A model generated the notes under the pieces. That model ran no database searches, had not been told where the DNA came from, and saw only the letters and a list, made by a program, of their open reading frames with translations. From assembly GCA_947085285.1 (NCBI GenBank), contig CAMTVZ010000122.1, positions 1-18,879 of the forward strand: a stretch of DNA of 18,879 bases. Reading direction: 5' to 3'. The translations under genes and the position numbers were made by a program. This stretch comes from JASEGV01 sp947085285. Lineage in GTDB: Bacteria; Bacteroidota; Ignavibacteria; UBA10030; BY39. Each line of letters begins with the position of its first letter. The first letter of the stretch is position 1. Positions 6,858 through 14,850 of the stretch are shown one piece after another.

Positions 6858-7472
6858 TTATTTTTTCTCAATAGGTTGTTTTTTGTAGAGGACATTGTCA
6901 ATCAATCCATAATTTTTTGCATCGTCGGAGGATAAGTAATAATCGCGGTCGGTATCTTTTGTAACTTGTTCGATTGGTTTACCGCAATGGTGGGCAATTA
7001 TTTCGTTGATTCGACGTTTCATTTTTAAAATTTCTTCGGCTTGAATACTAATATCTGTAGCAGTTCCTTGCACACCCCCCCAGGGTTGATGAATCATGAT
7101 TCGTGAATTAGGTAAAGAAGAGCGTTTGCCCGGTGTTCCTCCAGCTAACAAAACGGCAGCCATACTTGCAGCCATACCGATGCAAATCGTAGAGATATCG
7201 GAACGAATGTATTGCATCGTGTCGTATATAGCCAAACCAGCCGAAACTGAACCGCCGGGACTGTTAATGTAAAGGTGAATGTCTTTGTCGGGATCTTCCG
7301 ATTCTAAAAACAATAATTGAGCTATAACTAAACTTGCGATCGTATCATCGATGGGTGTTCCGATGAATACAATTCTCTCTTTCAGCAAACGTGAAAAGAT
7401 ATCGTAAGCCCTTTCGCCACGTCCACTCTGCTCTACTACTATTGGTACTAATTGATCATATATTGGCTTCAT
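6858..7472 (-). CDS. clpP: ClpP, proteolytic subunit of the Clp protease
   Basis: A 204-aa serine peptidase that forms the two-ring tetradecameric chamber working with ClpX. The catalytic triad can be placed as S103 in 'GMAASMA', H128 in 'IMIHQP' and D177 in 'DRDYYLS', with the same spacing (25 and 49 residues after the Ser) as the Escherichia coli enzyme. 'HLYINSPGGSVSAGLAIYDTM' region (66-86) is the usual substrate-binding strand and helix. The short N-terminus is normal for housekeeping ClpP. The ATG at 7472 is preceded by 'gaaggaac', which lies across the end of tig; the gap to tig is 11 bases. Confidence 0.98.
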   Translation of the reverse strand: MKPIYDQLVPIVVEQSGRGERAYDIFSRLLKERIVFIGTPIDDTIASLVIAQLLFLESEDPDKDIHLYINSPGGSVSAGLAIYDTMQYIRSDISTICIGMAASMAAVLLAGGTPGKRSSLPNSRIMIHQPWGGVQGTATDISIQAEEILKMKRRINEIIAHHCGKPIEQVTKDTDRDYYLSSDDAKNYGLIDNVLYKKQPIEKK

Positions 7473-7483
7473 ACGAGTTCCTT

Positions 7484-8755
7484 CTATACATTATTTTCAG
7501 TTGTAATTTCTTCGATTTCGTTATTTGCGATTAAAAACTTGTGTAGTTTTACAGATAAAATTTTATCAAGTATCGGTTGTGCTTTTTTATAATATTCCAT
7601 TAAAAGCCCTCTGTCGATTCCTGTTCGCATAACATCGGCATTTACACGTTCTTCAATGTCTGAATCTTCAACTTGAATATTCTCAGCTTTTATAATTTGT
7701 TCACGTATTAAAAACCATTTTGATTGCCAGATGGCTCTTTCCCTCTGGTGTTTTTTAAATTCCTCTACGTTGAATTCTTTAGGTAATTCTTTATTCGGAA
7801 ATCTTTGTTTTATATCTTCTACAAAACTATCAAGCACACTTTCGACTAAAGATGTCGGCACCACAAAATCGTGCGATGCAACAATTTTTTCGACGATAGT
7901 ATTTATCAGTTTGCTTTCGCTGTGATTTTGCCAATCGGTTTGTAGATTTTCGAACAGTTGTTTTTTAAAATCTTCAACATTTGTTATTGCTTCTTTTGTA
8001 ATTTTCTTTACGAATTCATCAGTGAGTTCAGGTAGAACAACTTTTTCAATTTTATTTACAACTAATTGCGATTTTTGTTTGTGCTTATGTCCATCATGTT
8101 CGTATTCAAAATCGGTAATGCGAGTTTCATTTACTGAAACGTTTTTCAAGGCATTTTTGATTTCGGGATAAACATATTTATCGGCAAGATACACAGTTTG
8201 GTTTTTAGAAACTTTGCCGATTATCGGCAACCCCCCTTCGTCTAAATCTTGTATATCAAGAGTAACTACGTAGTTATCGTCGGTAACTGTTTGAACTTCA
8301 GACCTTTCAGCATTGGCAAATAAAATTTGATTAAGCTGATCTTCAAATTCTTCATCAGTAACTTTGTGAACTAATTTTTGGTACTTCTGTCCCTTGTAAT
8401 TTTTCAGGTTAATATTTGGAATTACGTCGTACTTAATTTTGAAGGTAACTTCTTCCCCTTTTTTGTAGTTCATATCGACTAATGTAGGAGTTCCAACTAC
8501 ATCAATTTTTTCCTCTTCGATAGTTTTTTGGAACGAGTTGTTCGCAATTTTTTCGAGCGATTCATACTCTATGCTTTCGCCGTATAGCTTTTTAATTTTG
8601 TCGATTGGCACTTTCCCTTTACGAAAACCGGGCATCTCTATTTTTTTTCGGGCATCTTGATATGCTTTTTCGAAATGTGGAATTAAATCTTCCTGTAAAA
8701 CTTTTATTTCAATTTCTTTTTCAGTTTCGTTGATATCAGTTATTTTATAATCCAA
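7484..8755 (-). CDS. tig: Trigger factor, ribosome-associated chaperone
   Basis: The protein (423 aa) binds ribosomes near the exit tunnel and shields nascent chains. The ribosome-docking signature 'GFRKGKVP' is at 43-50. A central domain at about 150-245 occupies the position of the FKBP-type prolyl isomerase but is diverged ('HDGHKHKQKSQL' and no clear active-site aromatics), as in other FCB trigger factors. The C-terminal half is the helical arm domain. The start is TTG at 8755: it gives the expected N-terminus 'MDYKITDINETEKEIEIKV' and has 'aaagga' (8763-8768) 7 bases upstream, whereas no ATG fits. First gene of tig-clpP-clpX, coupling co-translational folding to ClpXP degradation. Confidence 0.95.
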   Translation of the reverse strand: MDYKITDINETEKEIEIKVLQEDLIPHFEKAYQDARKKIEMPGFRKGKVPIDKIKKLYGESIEYESLEKIANNSFQKTIEEEKIDVVGTPTLVDMNYKKGEEVTFKIKYDVIPNINLKNYKGQKYQKLVHKVTDEEFEDQLNQILFANAERSEVQTVTDDNYVVTLDIQDLDEGGLPIIGKVSKNQTVYLADKYVYPEIKNALKNVSVNETRITDFEYEHDGHKHKQKSQLVVNKIEKVVLPELTDEFVKKITKEAITNVEDFKKQLFENLQTDWQNHSESKLINTIVEKIVASHDFVVPTSLVESVLDSFVEDIKQRFPNKELPKEFNVEEFKKHQRERAIWQSKWFLIREQIIKAENIQVEDSDIEERVNADVMRTGIDRGLLMEYYKKAQPILDKILSVKLHKFLIANNEIEEITTENNV

Positions 8756-8782
8756 AAGTAAATCCTTTCTAAAACTATTTAA

Positions 8783-8811
8783 TTGTTAATTGATGATACT
8801 ATAAATGTCAA
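8783..8811 (-). promoter_or_regulatory. Candidate promoter of tig-clpP-clpX
   Basis: On the minus strand a perfect TTGACA (8806-8811) is followed after 17 bp by TAACAA (8783-8788), a poor -10 box. It lies between the 3' end of the tRNA gene and the tig ribosome site, so the operon can be transcribed independently of the tRNA. Confidence 0.45.
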
Positions 8812-8834
8812 TTGCAAATGCCAATCAGACTTCG

Positions 8835-8917
8835 TGGGCGAAGGGGGAGTTGAACCCCCACCCTGATTAAGGACTAGATCCTAAGTCTAGCGCGTCTGCC
8901 AGTTCCGCCATTCGCCC
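8835..8917 (-). tRNA. tRNA-Leu, anticodon UAG
   Basis: The minus strand folds as a class II tRNA. The acceptor arms are GGGCGAA/TTCGCCC (8911-8917 and 8836-8842), with discriminator A at 8835. The D-arm contains GGCGGAACTGGCAGACGC, and the anticodon stem ctaga/tctag has a loop containing TAG. A long variable arm (GTCCTTAATCAGGGT region) precedes the T-arm GGGGGTTCAACTCCCCC. CCA is not encoded. It reads CUN leucine codons. It is the gene immediately upstream of tig. Confidence 0.97.
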
Positions 8918-8921
8918 AAAA

Positions 8922-8951
8922 TTTATAAATTTTCTAAAAAACACACATCAA
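8922..8951 (-). promoter_or_regulatory. Candidate promoter of the tRNA-Leu gene
   Basis: On the minus strand TTGATG (8946-8951), an 18-bp spacer and TATAAA (8922-8927) end 4 bases before the tRNA 5' end, so any 5' leader would be very short or absent. The remaining space to 9100 shows no gene or clear structure. Confidence 0.35.
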
Positions 8952-9099
8952 ATATACTGCTATTTGTTGAAAACTACAAGCAACAGATGGGCGATTAAGT
9001 TTGGAAGAATTAAAGAGTTGAAATAAGATTTCGGCGTTCAGTCGTGAGCGATAGTTTGCACCGAATGTAGGAGTTGAGGAATAAAAATATATTAATAAA

Positions 9100-9204
9100 A
9101 TCCAAACGGCAGCTACCCAGGAAAGGATAACTGCCATTTGAATATTTTAAAAATTATATTAAACGAATCTACTTCAAAAGTAAAAGCTTTTTCGTTTGTG
9201 TAAA
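9100..9204. repeat. 105-bp direct repeat, copy 1
   Basis: This stretch matches 18646-18750 with two substitutions (9147 and 9192). It covers the last dozen codons of the Asp-box gene, its stop codon and the downstream hairpin. The non-coding half is as well conserved as the coding half, pointing to recent duplication or gene conversion. Confidence 0.95.
9108..9135 (-). terminator. Hairpin terminator after the Asp-box gene
   Basis: The minus-strand transcript folds as GGCAGUUAUCC - UUUCCU - GGGUAGCUGCC, 11 pairs including two G-U wobbles, starting 33 bases after the stop codon. It is followed by 'gtttggattttatt', a moderately U-rich tail. The same hairpin ends the copy at 18654-18681. Confidence 0.65.
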
Positions 9205-10638
9205 ATTACCTGCTTGTCCGCCATTTATTTGTCGGGCTTGAATCCGATACATATAAACTCCGCTTGGGAGCGTTGAGGCATTCCATTGAACTGACTTGAA
9301 TCCCGCTTCCTGAATTTCATCTACCAATTCCGCAACTTGTTGACCAAGAATATTACTAACCGTAATTCTTACTTGCGATGTTGCCGGCAGATCATATCTG
9401 ATTGTGGTTACCGGGTTGAACGGATTGGGATAGTTTTGAGCTAGAGAAAACCCCTCGGGTATTTCTGAACCGACGATTTCGACTCCTGTAGGATTACCAG
9501 TCGGATTCCGTTTGTAGTACACCTCGTAATTCCCGTCACGAAGGTCATGCCATACCACATTCACATCCTGACCGGATACGGCAACGGAAGGTTCTCTTGA
9601 TATGGCTGTGTTATTCGTCAGCCGCACATCCGCTTCCCAGTTGAGTCCATTATTTGTTGAGCGTTTATAGTAAATCTCATTATTGCCATCACGCATCTCC
9701 CGCCATACCATATGCACTGCAGAAGCAACAGATGACAGAGAGGGATATTGTGAAAGTGCCAAATTATCGGTCAACGGCAAATCTGTTGCCCATGTTGTAC
9801 CTTCGTCCGTCGAACGTTTGTAGTACGCCCTCCAGTTTCCGTCACGAAAGTCTTGCCAAACAACATGCGCGAATGAACTGGAGACTGTTATGCAGGGGAA
9901 CCGCGAAAAGAGAGCGTCGTTGGTAAGCCGCGTATCTGTTTGCCATGTTGAGCCGGCATCGGCTGAGCGTTTGTAATAGATTTCATCGTTTCCATCGCGA
10001 TTGTCTTGCCACACAACATGCACAGTTGAGCCTGACACAGATACAGATGGATACTGTGACGTAGCAGTATTGTTGGTGAGCCGCATGTCTGCTTGCCAAC
10101 TGAGTCCTCCGTCGGTAGATCGCTTGTAGTAGATTTCGTTGTTCCCGTCCCGGTTGTCGTGCCAAACAACATGCAACGCCGAACCGGAGAGCGCCAGGGA
10201 AGGAAATCCGGATAAGCCGGTGCTGTTTGTCAGCCGAATCGAATCTGACTGCCACGTTACGCCCGCATCCGTTGAACGTTTATAGTATATTTCATCATTT
10301 CCATCAAGATTATCGCGCCATACTACATGTACTACTGAACCGTAAACTGAAACAGAAGGTTGCTGTGAAAACCCAGCATTATTAGTAATCCGTGTATCTG
10401 CCTGCCAACTAACACCTCCATCGATTGAGCGTTTGTAGAAAATTTCTGGATTCGTAACCCCGAAACGATCATCAAACCATACCGCATGTACAATATCCCC
10501 ACTTGCTGCCACGCACCATGCATTGTTCTGAGAGGTCGTCGAAGTAGCGGGGTCGTTGGTGAGCCGGACATCCGGCTGCCACTGCGTATAGCAAGCCACG
10601 CTTATCAAGAGCACTACAGAAGTGAAAAATGTTTTCAT
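9169..10638 (-). CDS. Secreted Asp-box (BNR) repeat protein with type IX-like sorting domain
   Basis: This 489-aa protein has a signal peptide (about 1-18, MKTFFTSVVLLISVACYTQ). Seven blocks with a period of 51 residues follow, each ending 'GNxEIYYKRSTDxGxxW' with the KR at about 69, 120, 172, 223, 274, 325 and 376; six carry the Asp-box SxDxGxxW-like motif. These should build a beta-propeller of the sialidase type, but no catalytic residues of a glycosidase are evident, so binding rather than hydrolysis is likely. Residues 396-489 are a C-terminal sorting domain ('NYPNPFNPVTTI', 'LPSGVYMYRI') of the type used by FCB type IX-like secretion. 'aaaggga' precedes the ATG. The tandem repeats are visible in the DNA as about 153-bp units. 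It begins 29 bases from the DUF1670 element. Confidence 0.88.
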   Translation of the reverse strand: MKTFFTSVVLLISVACYTQWQPDVRLTNDPATSTTSQNNAWCVAASGDIVHAVWFDDRFGVTNPEIFYKRSIDGGVSWQADTRITNNAGFSQQPSVSVYGSVVHVVWRDNLDGNDEIYYKRSTDAGVTWQSDSIRLTNSTGLSGFPSLALSGSALHVVWHDNRDGNNEIYYKRSTDGGLSWQADMRLTNNTATSQYPSVSVSGSTVHVVWQDNRDGNDEIYYKRSADAGSTWQTDTRLTNDALFSRFPCITVSSSFAHVVWQDFRDGNWRAYYKRSTDEGTTWATDLPLTDNLALSQYPSLSSVASAVHMVWREMRDGNNEIYYKRSTNNGLNWEADVRLTNNTAISREPSVAVSGQDVNVVWHDLRDGNYEVYYKRNPTGNPTGVEIVGSEIPEGFSLAQNYPNPFNPVTTIRYDLPATSQVRITVSNILGQQVAELVDEIQEAGFKSVQWNASTLPSGVYMYRIQARQINGGQAGNFTQTKKLLLLK

Positions 10639-10714
10639 GTGATTCCCTTTCTTTAAAGTTTAGGTTAAATGACCACAGGATATTATTTTTGAATAAACAA
10701 AAGGATAATATTCT

Positions 10715-11218
10715 ATGAGCAAAGTTAAAAATAACAATAGCTACGGCATTGATTGTCTTGAATCTAAAAATGCTATCATTCAAAAATTGGCTCAAGACTT
10801 CAACCTTACGCCAATCATTGCTGAAGCTTTCTACAAACAAGTTTCTATTTATTTTCATGAGCATTCTAACATTTCTCTTTCCTAGGGGAGAAGTTTCTTA
10901 CGAAGCTGTCTCCTCTGACGAACCAGCCGGCAAACATATCCGACTAACCCGTAAAGTTACAGTCAAACTTAGACTGATGGATATTAATTCTGATTTCGAG
11001 CAGCTTGCCAATTCCTGTTTAGCTGGGTTACGTCAACACCGTATCGAACGGCTTACTCGTCAAACTTACGATCAATAAGCTCTCTTGTCTTACAAAGACC
11101 TGGCCTTGCTTCTCACTACTTCACCGGCTACTGTTAAACGAGATATAATGCAGCTTCGTAAAAAAGGTAAATTCATTATGACTCGCGGAGCTAAATCTAT
11201 CATCTCCGACATCCTGTA
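10715..11218 (+). pseudogene. Decayed DUF1670-type gene, copy A
   Basis: An ATG at 10715 with 'aagga' 9 bases upstream opens a frame of 56 codons ('SYGIDCLESKNAIIQKLAQDF...FYKQVSIYF') ended by TAG at 10883. The protein continues in another frame as 'GEVSYEAVSSDEPAGKHIRL' and 'LANSCLAGLRQHRIERLTRQTYDQ' to a TAA at 11076. It continues beyond as 'ALLSYKDLALLLTTSPATV' and, after a missing base in the A-run at 11160-11164, as 'GKFIMTRGAKSII' to a TAA at 11216. 'YEAVSSDEPAGK' and 'ALL..DLALLL..S..TVKRDI..L' match what I remember of DUF1670 (unknown function, with a winged-helix or HTH-like segment). Three separate lesions make it a pseudogene. Confidence 0.75.
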
Positions 11219-11265
11219 ACTCATCGACCATTATTTCCTCGTCGCTTCTATCAACAACGATCTGA

Positions 11266-11900
11266 TATCATGTTCATTACGATCAACTCGTCTGGATGGC
11301 TGTGCCTGTTTATGAATTCCCTCAATGGGGAAAATCTATTGCTGCAACTCGATTTAAATCAGTTGTACTTTCTTTCTTATCCGGCGAAGACATCGATCAT
11401 CTTGCTCATGGTTTTGATTCTAAATCGCTCAGAAAGAATCGTCTCAAACGATGGGTTAGTGAAGCATTCGACTAAGGAGCTTTACTTACTCAACTTAATC
11501 TTGCTGTTCTACTCGGCGTCTGTGATGCTGTAGTCAGCCAATACGTAAACAAAATTCAAAAAGAAGGTACACTGCTTCCTACTCGCGGTAACATACAAGA
11601 CTTGTCCGGAGCTATTACTCACAAGCGTGAGATTATCTCTCTGTATCTCGAAGGTTATCTCACACCCGACATTGATCTCAAAACCAATCACAGCAAGGAA
11701 GCCGTCGATAGATACATCAAAGATTATCACCGTGTCGTCACGAAAGCTTTCGGGATTGGAAACACGGCATTACCGACTTGGATAATATCTCTCAACTCTC
11801 TCGGTTATCTAAAAGAGTTGCTCAACAGTATATTGATCTTCTTCCAGCTAAAATCAGAACTAATATTTCAAAGAACGACTCCGTGACTACGGATGCTTAA
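11266..11900 (+). pseudogene. Decayed DUF1670-type gene, copy B
   Basis: From about 11266 one frame reads 'YDQLVWMAVPVYEFPQWGK', 'KSVVLSFLSGEDIDHLAHGF' and 'RLKRWVSEAFD' to a TAA at 11473. It resumes in the same frame as 'GALLTQLNLAVLLGVCDAV' and 'QKEGTLLPTRGNIQDLSG', then 'HKREIISLYLEGYLTPDI' and 'NHSKEAVDRYIKDYHRVV'. A frameshift near 11760 moves the end into another frame, 'HGITDLDNISQLSRLSKRVA', finishing at TAA 11898. The 'THKREII.LYLEGY.....NHS.EAV.RYIKD..RV' pattern is typical of the DUF1670 C-terminal half, and the middle aligns with copy A. The N-terminus is not recoverable. The protein is not made in full. Confidence 0.75.
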
Positions 11901-11999
11901 TATGATATTACTTAATTTATTTTTTCTATTAACTATTTCTTTTACGTACTTTTTTTCTTATTTTTTGCTTAAACAAACTTCTCCTCTGGTCATTTGATA

Positions 12000-13430
12000 C
12001 TATTTTATAAGTCCCATTCGCTTTGTTACTGTTAAGTTGCCTACAGTAAGCCGGTAAAAATACACCCCACTCGGCATCCCGACGTGTCGGGACGCATCGA
12101 ACACCACTTCATACGTTCCCGGCTGCAAGTTCTCATTCACCAGCGTTGCGACTTCACGCCCCAGTACGTCATATACCTTTAGCGAGGTGAACCCTGGAAA
12201 CTGAACAGAGAAAGGAATACGAGTGGATGGGTTAAACGGGTTGGGATAGTTTTGCTTGAGAATGAATGTTGCGGGTTGTTCCCAGAGGGGTCGAACACTC
12301 ACTATAGAAGGACTATGCTCTCGTCGGAATACTGTTGATGAAGTGCCGGCAAAAAGGTATTGACTGTTCATACCCAACGAAAAAACCGACTGGTTGGTTA
12401 GACCGTTGTTTATTGCGGACCATGATCCACCCCGGTCTGTTGAAACGAAGACACCCTGGTTGGAGGTCCCTGCCACAAGGATTGTATTGATGGCAATAAG
12501 TGCATAAACTGTGAGATTAGCGGGCATGCCGTTGTTGACCGCAGCCCAAGTGTTTCCGTAATTGGTCGACCTGAACACGCCTGCCCCGCCCGTGCCGACA
12601 AAGAGGTCTGTCCCAACTGACGCCAGCGCATAGGCAACTGGATACGTCAGACCGCTATTAACGGCTTGCCATGAGGTTCCATTGTCGGAAGAGCGGAAGA
12701 CTCCCCCTGACTGTGCACCAACGAAGATGTAGTTGCCCAATGCATGGATTGGCCACAATCCACCCCCAGTGATACCGCTTGATGCGGATGTCCAATGATT
12801 TCCATTGTTGGTTGAACGGTAAACGCCGCCGCTCCAGGTGCACGTAAAGATGTGCGAGCTGTTGCGCGTGAAACCGCGTGGATCGTTGTGTGACATACCG
12901 CTGTCAGCCCTAGTCCAGATTGTTCCGCCGTTTGTCGACCGGTACAGACCGCTTCCCCAAGTTCCGGCGAAGAGCGTTCCGCCCAGGTTCGACAGGGCCC
13001 ACACTAAGCCCGTCGAAGGTATGCCAGTTACTGCTGCCCATGTGTTGCCATTGTCGGTTGAGCGAAAGAGCCTTGGAGCGGATGAAGAGTTGTTCCCAGC
13101 ATATATATTTTTACCGTCAGCTGTAAGCGAGTAGTGTATGGCAGTTGGAATGCCTCCCGAGAGTTGCACCCACACCGCATTCATGTTGAATCCGCTGTAA
13201 CTACCGATACCGTGCACAAGAAATCCACTCTCAAGTTGGTGATTGCCCGTTCTGCTCCCTCCCACGGCTTGTTGTGCAATCGCCGTGGTGATCGCACCAG
13301 ATGCGTCTGAGGCGCGCACAAATCCTCCATTCATCCCCCACCAGGAGATTCGCTCGTTCTGCGACCAAGCGATTTCTGCTGACAACAGAACACAAACGGA
13401 CAATATCAGGATTGGTTGTATAATTTTCAC
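12000..13430 (-). CDS. Secreted Asp-box repeat protein with sorting domain, GTG start
   Basis: This 476-aa protein begins at a GTG (13430), chosen because 'aaggag' lies 6 bases upstream and a signal peptide ('MKIIQPILILSVCVLLSAEIA', about 1-23, with Q24 following) comes right after. Residues 29-75 hold a 'WWGMNGGFVRASDASG...LESGFLVHG' region seen in many FCB surface proteins. Six Asp-box blocks follow ('FRSTDNGNTW', 'YRSTNGGTIW', 'YRSTNNGNHW', 'FRSSDNGTSW', 'FRSTNYGNTW', 'FVSTDRGGSW'), predicting a beta-propeller. Residues 389-476 form the sorting domain with 'NYPNPFNPSTRI' and 'PSGVYFYRLTV'. Inside it, 'RHVGM' (448-452) is encoded by a palindrome, probably an inserted repeat. Likely exported and cell-surface attached; the ligand is unknown. 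Its promoter is probably that of the upstream genes. Confidence 0.88.
   Translation of the reverse strand: MKIIQPILILSVCVLLSAEIAWSQNERISWWGMNGGFVRASDASGAITTAIAQQAVGGSRTGNHQLESGFLVHGIGSYSGFNMNAVWVQLSGGIPTAIHYSLTADGKNIYAGNNSSSAPRLFRSTDNGNTWAAVTGIPSTGLVWALSNLGGTLFAGTWGSGLYRSTNGGTIWTRADSGMSHNDPRGFTRNSSHIFTCTWSGGVYRSTNNGNHWTSASSGITGGGLWPIHALGNYIFVGAQSGGVFRSSDNGTSWQAVNSGLTYPVAYALASVGTDLFVGTGGAGVFRSTNYGNTWAAVNNGMPANLTVYALIAINTILVAGTSNQGVFVSTDRGGSWSAINNGLTNQSVFSLGMNSQYLFAGTSSTVFRREHSPSIVSVRPLWEQPATFILKQNYPNPFNPSTRIPFSVQFPGFTSLKVYDVLGREVATLVNENLQPGTYEVVFDASRHVGMPSGVYFYRLTVGNLTVTKRMGLIK
12074..12095. repeat. REP-like palindrome inside a coding sequence
   Basis: Arms gcatcccgac (12074-12083) and gtcgggacgc (12086-12095) pair with one mismatch. 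The palindrome is translated in frame into extra residues of the sorting domain of the gene at 12000-13430, where family members usually go from 'DAS' to 'LPSGVY' with fewer residues. Confidence 0.6.
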
Positions 13431-13522
13431 TTCAAACTCCTTTTTCTTAGTTGTTCAATACTTTTTTGCAAATAAAATAAGTTTCTATTGTTTTCATTTC
13501 AGACTCCATTTGTTATCAGACT

Positions 13523-14836
13523 TCACGGCACACCGATCACCACACCTCCAGGCCCGGCCAGCGTTATCTGTTTTGTCAGTACAAGATTTGTCGCGGGGTA
13601 ATTGCCTGGAGAGATATAAATAACGTCTCCTGTGGTTGCGAGTGTATGTGCTAAGGCGATACTACCGTATGCAGCCGTACAGCGCCCGCTGCCGGTCCCT
13701 GTTCCCCCGACACGAACGTATCGCATCGTTGCGCTGACGCACGGCTCATTGACCACTGGTGGTTCTGGACAATCACCCATCGCTTTTGAATACATCTGAT
13801 ATTCTTCGTAGGTGATGCATGATACCGTTGGAGGAGGTGGGCTGCTAACAAGTGGTGGAGAGCTTGTCACGTCGCGGATGTTTGCCCACTCGTTGTAATC
13901 TGAAAGGATCTGCAGGGGACCATTTGACATGCACCATCCGTTGGTAGTCCTGCTGTTACTCAAGTCGCGCGCAAATATGCCATTGAACTGCCCGTCGCAA
14001 TTCCAATCAACCTTGGTCATCCCCATCCCCGTCAATTCGTTCAATGCCAACTCGTTGATTGTGCAGCCGATGCCATTGGAATAGTCAAGGTTCTTGAACA
14101 AGTTCGCGGTCGGCGACGTAAGACCTCGACACTCGAGGTTTGCCCTTACCCCACTTAGCTGGAAGAAATAACTCATGATGCTTGGCAAAGCCGGCGCATA
14201 GTCGCCAACAACATCATTATCCATGCTTCCGGAATGCTTGAGGCCAAGATTGTGGCCAAGTTCGTGTGCAAATGTTGCTGCGCGTTGCCACGGAGTTCCG
14301 ATACCCCCTTCGAACGAACCAAGAGTTACTACAAAGTCGTCACCGGATAATTCTGCCAACCCTGAACTCCCGCTTGGCATGTAGTTTTTCCCTTGATACT
14401 GATGGCCGAAAACACAGTAATGCCAACCGCCTCCTGAATGGTCAAAGTACAATTCCTTGATCCTGCCGAACGATGTAAGTTGTTGGTTATTATAATGGAA
14501 GAAGTTGAGTGAGTCATCTGGATCTCGGACCATTACATTCTGGTGAGGAATGGAGTCATCAACGATTACATTGAGCGTAATGCCATGACAGGCAAACATC
14601 TGCACTACCGCGTCGATTTCGTTTTGTTGAGGACGGTGTGAGTGGAATTTGTCCGCCATCCAATCAATTTCGACATTTATGACAGTCGGTACTTGCGCAG
14701 CGGCGAGCAAAGTATTGAAAAAAACTACAACCAGAAGTTTTAATATTTTATTGTTCATAACTTTATTATTTCCTTTCCACCTCTGATGGGGATTTTTAGA
14801 TTTATTTTTAATTATTTTCAGTATATTAATGCTCAT
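13523..14836 (-). CDS. Secreted metzincin-like zinc metalloprotease
   Basis: The protein (437 aa from 14836) contains the zinc motif 'HELGHNLGLKH' (H191, E192, H195, H201) and a Met-turn 'SIMSY' (M221) 20 residues later, the hallmarks of metzincin peptidases. The signal peptide is 'NNKILKLLVVVFFNTLLAAAQ' at 28-48. The start is uncertain: ATG 14836 has a good 'aggaga' 7 bases upstream but puts 26 basic residues before the signal peptide, while ATG 14758 gives a compact signal with 'aaagga' at 12 bases. A proline/serine linker ('SSPPLVSSPPPPTVS', around 330) leads to a C-terminal module (371-437, 'GDVIYISPGNYPATNLVLT', 'GPGGVVIGVP'). This resembles the first turns of a parallel beta-helix and is shared with the upstream hydrolase. 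No YPNPFNP domain. It starts 14 bases after that hydrolase gene ends. Confidence 0.85.
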   Translation of the reverse strand: MSINILKIIKNKSKNPHQRWKGNNKVMNNKILKLLVVVFFNTLLAAAQVPTVINVEIDWMADKFHSHRPQQNEIDAVVQMFACHGITLNVIVDDSIPHQNVMVRDPDDSLNFFHYNNQQLTSFGRIKELYFDHSGGGWHYCVFGHQYQGKNYMPSGSSGLAELSGDDFVVTLGSFEGGIGTPWQRAATFAHELGHNLGLKHSGSMDNDVVGDYAPALPSIMSYFFQLSGVRANLECRGLTSPTANLFKNLDYSNGIGCTINELALNELTGMGMTKVDWNCDGQFNGIFARDLSNSRTTNGWCMSNGPLQILSDYNEWANIRDVTSSPPLVSSPPPPTVSCITYEEYQMYSKAMGDCPEPPVVNEPCVSATMRYVRVGGTGTGSGRCTAAYGSIALAHTLATTGDVIYISPGNYPATNLVLTKQITLAGPGGVVIGVP

Positions 14837-14850
14837 AACTGTTCTCCTAA

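Larger units (their letters stand above)
10667..11995 (+). mobile_element. Candidate insertion element with 14-bp terminal inverted repeats, DUF1670 cargo
   Basis: The ends are aaatgaccacagga (10667-10680) and tcctctggtcattt (11982-11995), inverted with one mismatch. Between them lie only two decayed DUF1670-type genes on the plus strand, opposite to all genes around. The element fits exactly between the start of one secreted-protein gene (10638) and the stop of the next (12000-12002). No clear target-site duplication is seen. That DUF1670 proteins drive transposition is my inference; the termini could also be chance at 13 of 14 matches. Confidence 0.5.

Noticed and set aside
8934..9137. 67-codon minus-strand frame between tRNA-Leu and the Asp-box gene
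   Set aside because: No ribosome site, no recognisable motif, and it runs through the terminator hairpin and the duplicated trailer.
9500..10500. Regular repetition reminiscent of a repeat array or CRISPR
   Set aside because: The period of about 153 bp is in frame and codes for 51-residue Asp-box blocks; there are no short identical repeats with unique spacers.
11270..11533. Hydrophobic 87-codon plus-strand frame that looks like a membrane protein
   Set aside because: It is the wrong frame of the DUF1670 copy B relic; the neighbouring frame gives the family sequence.
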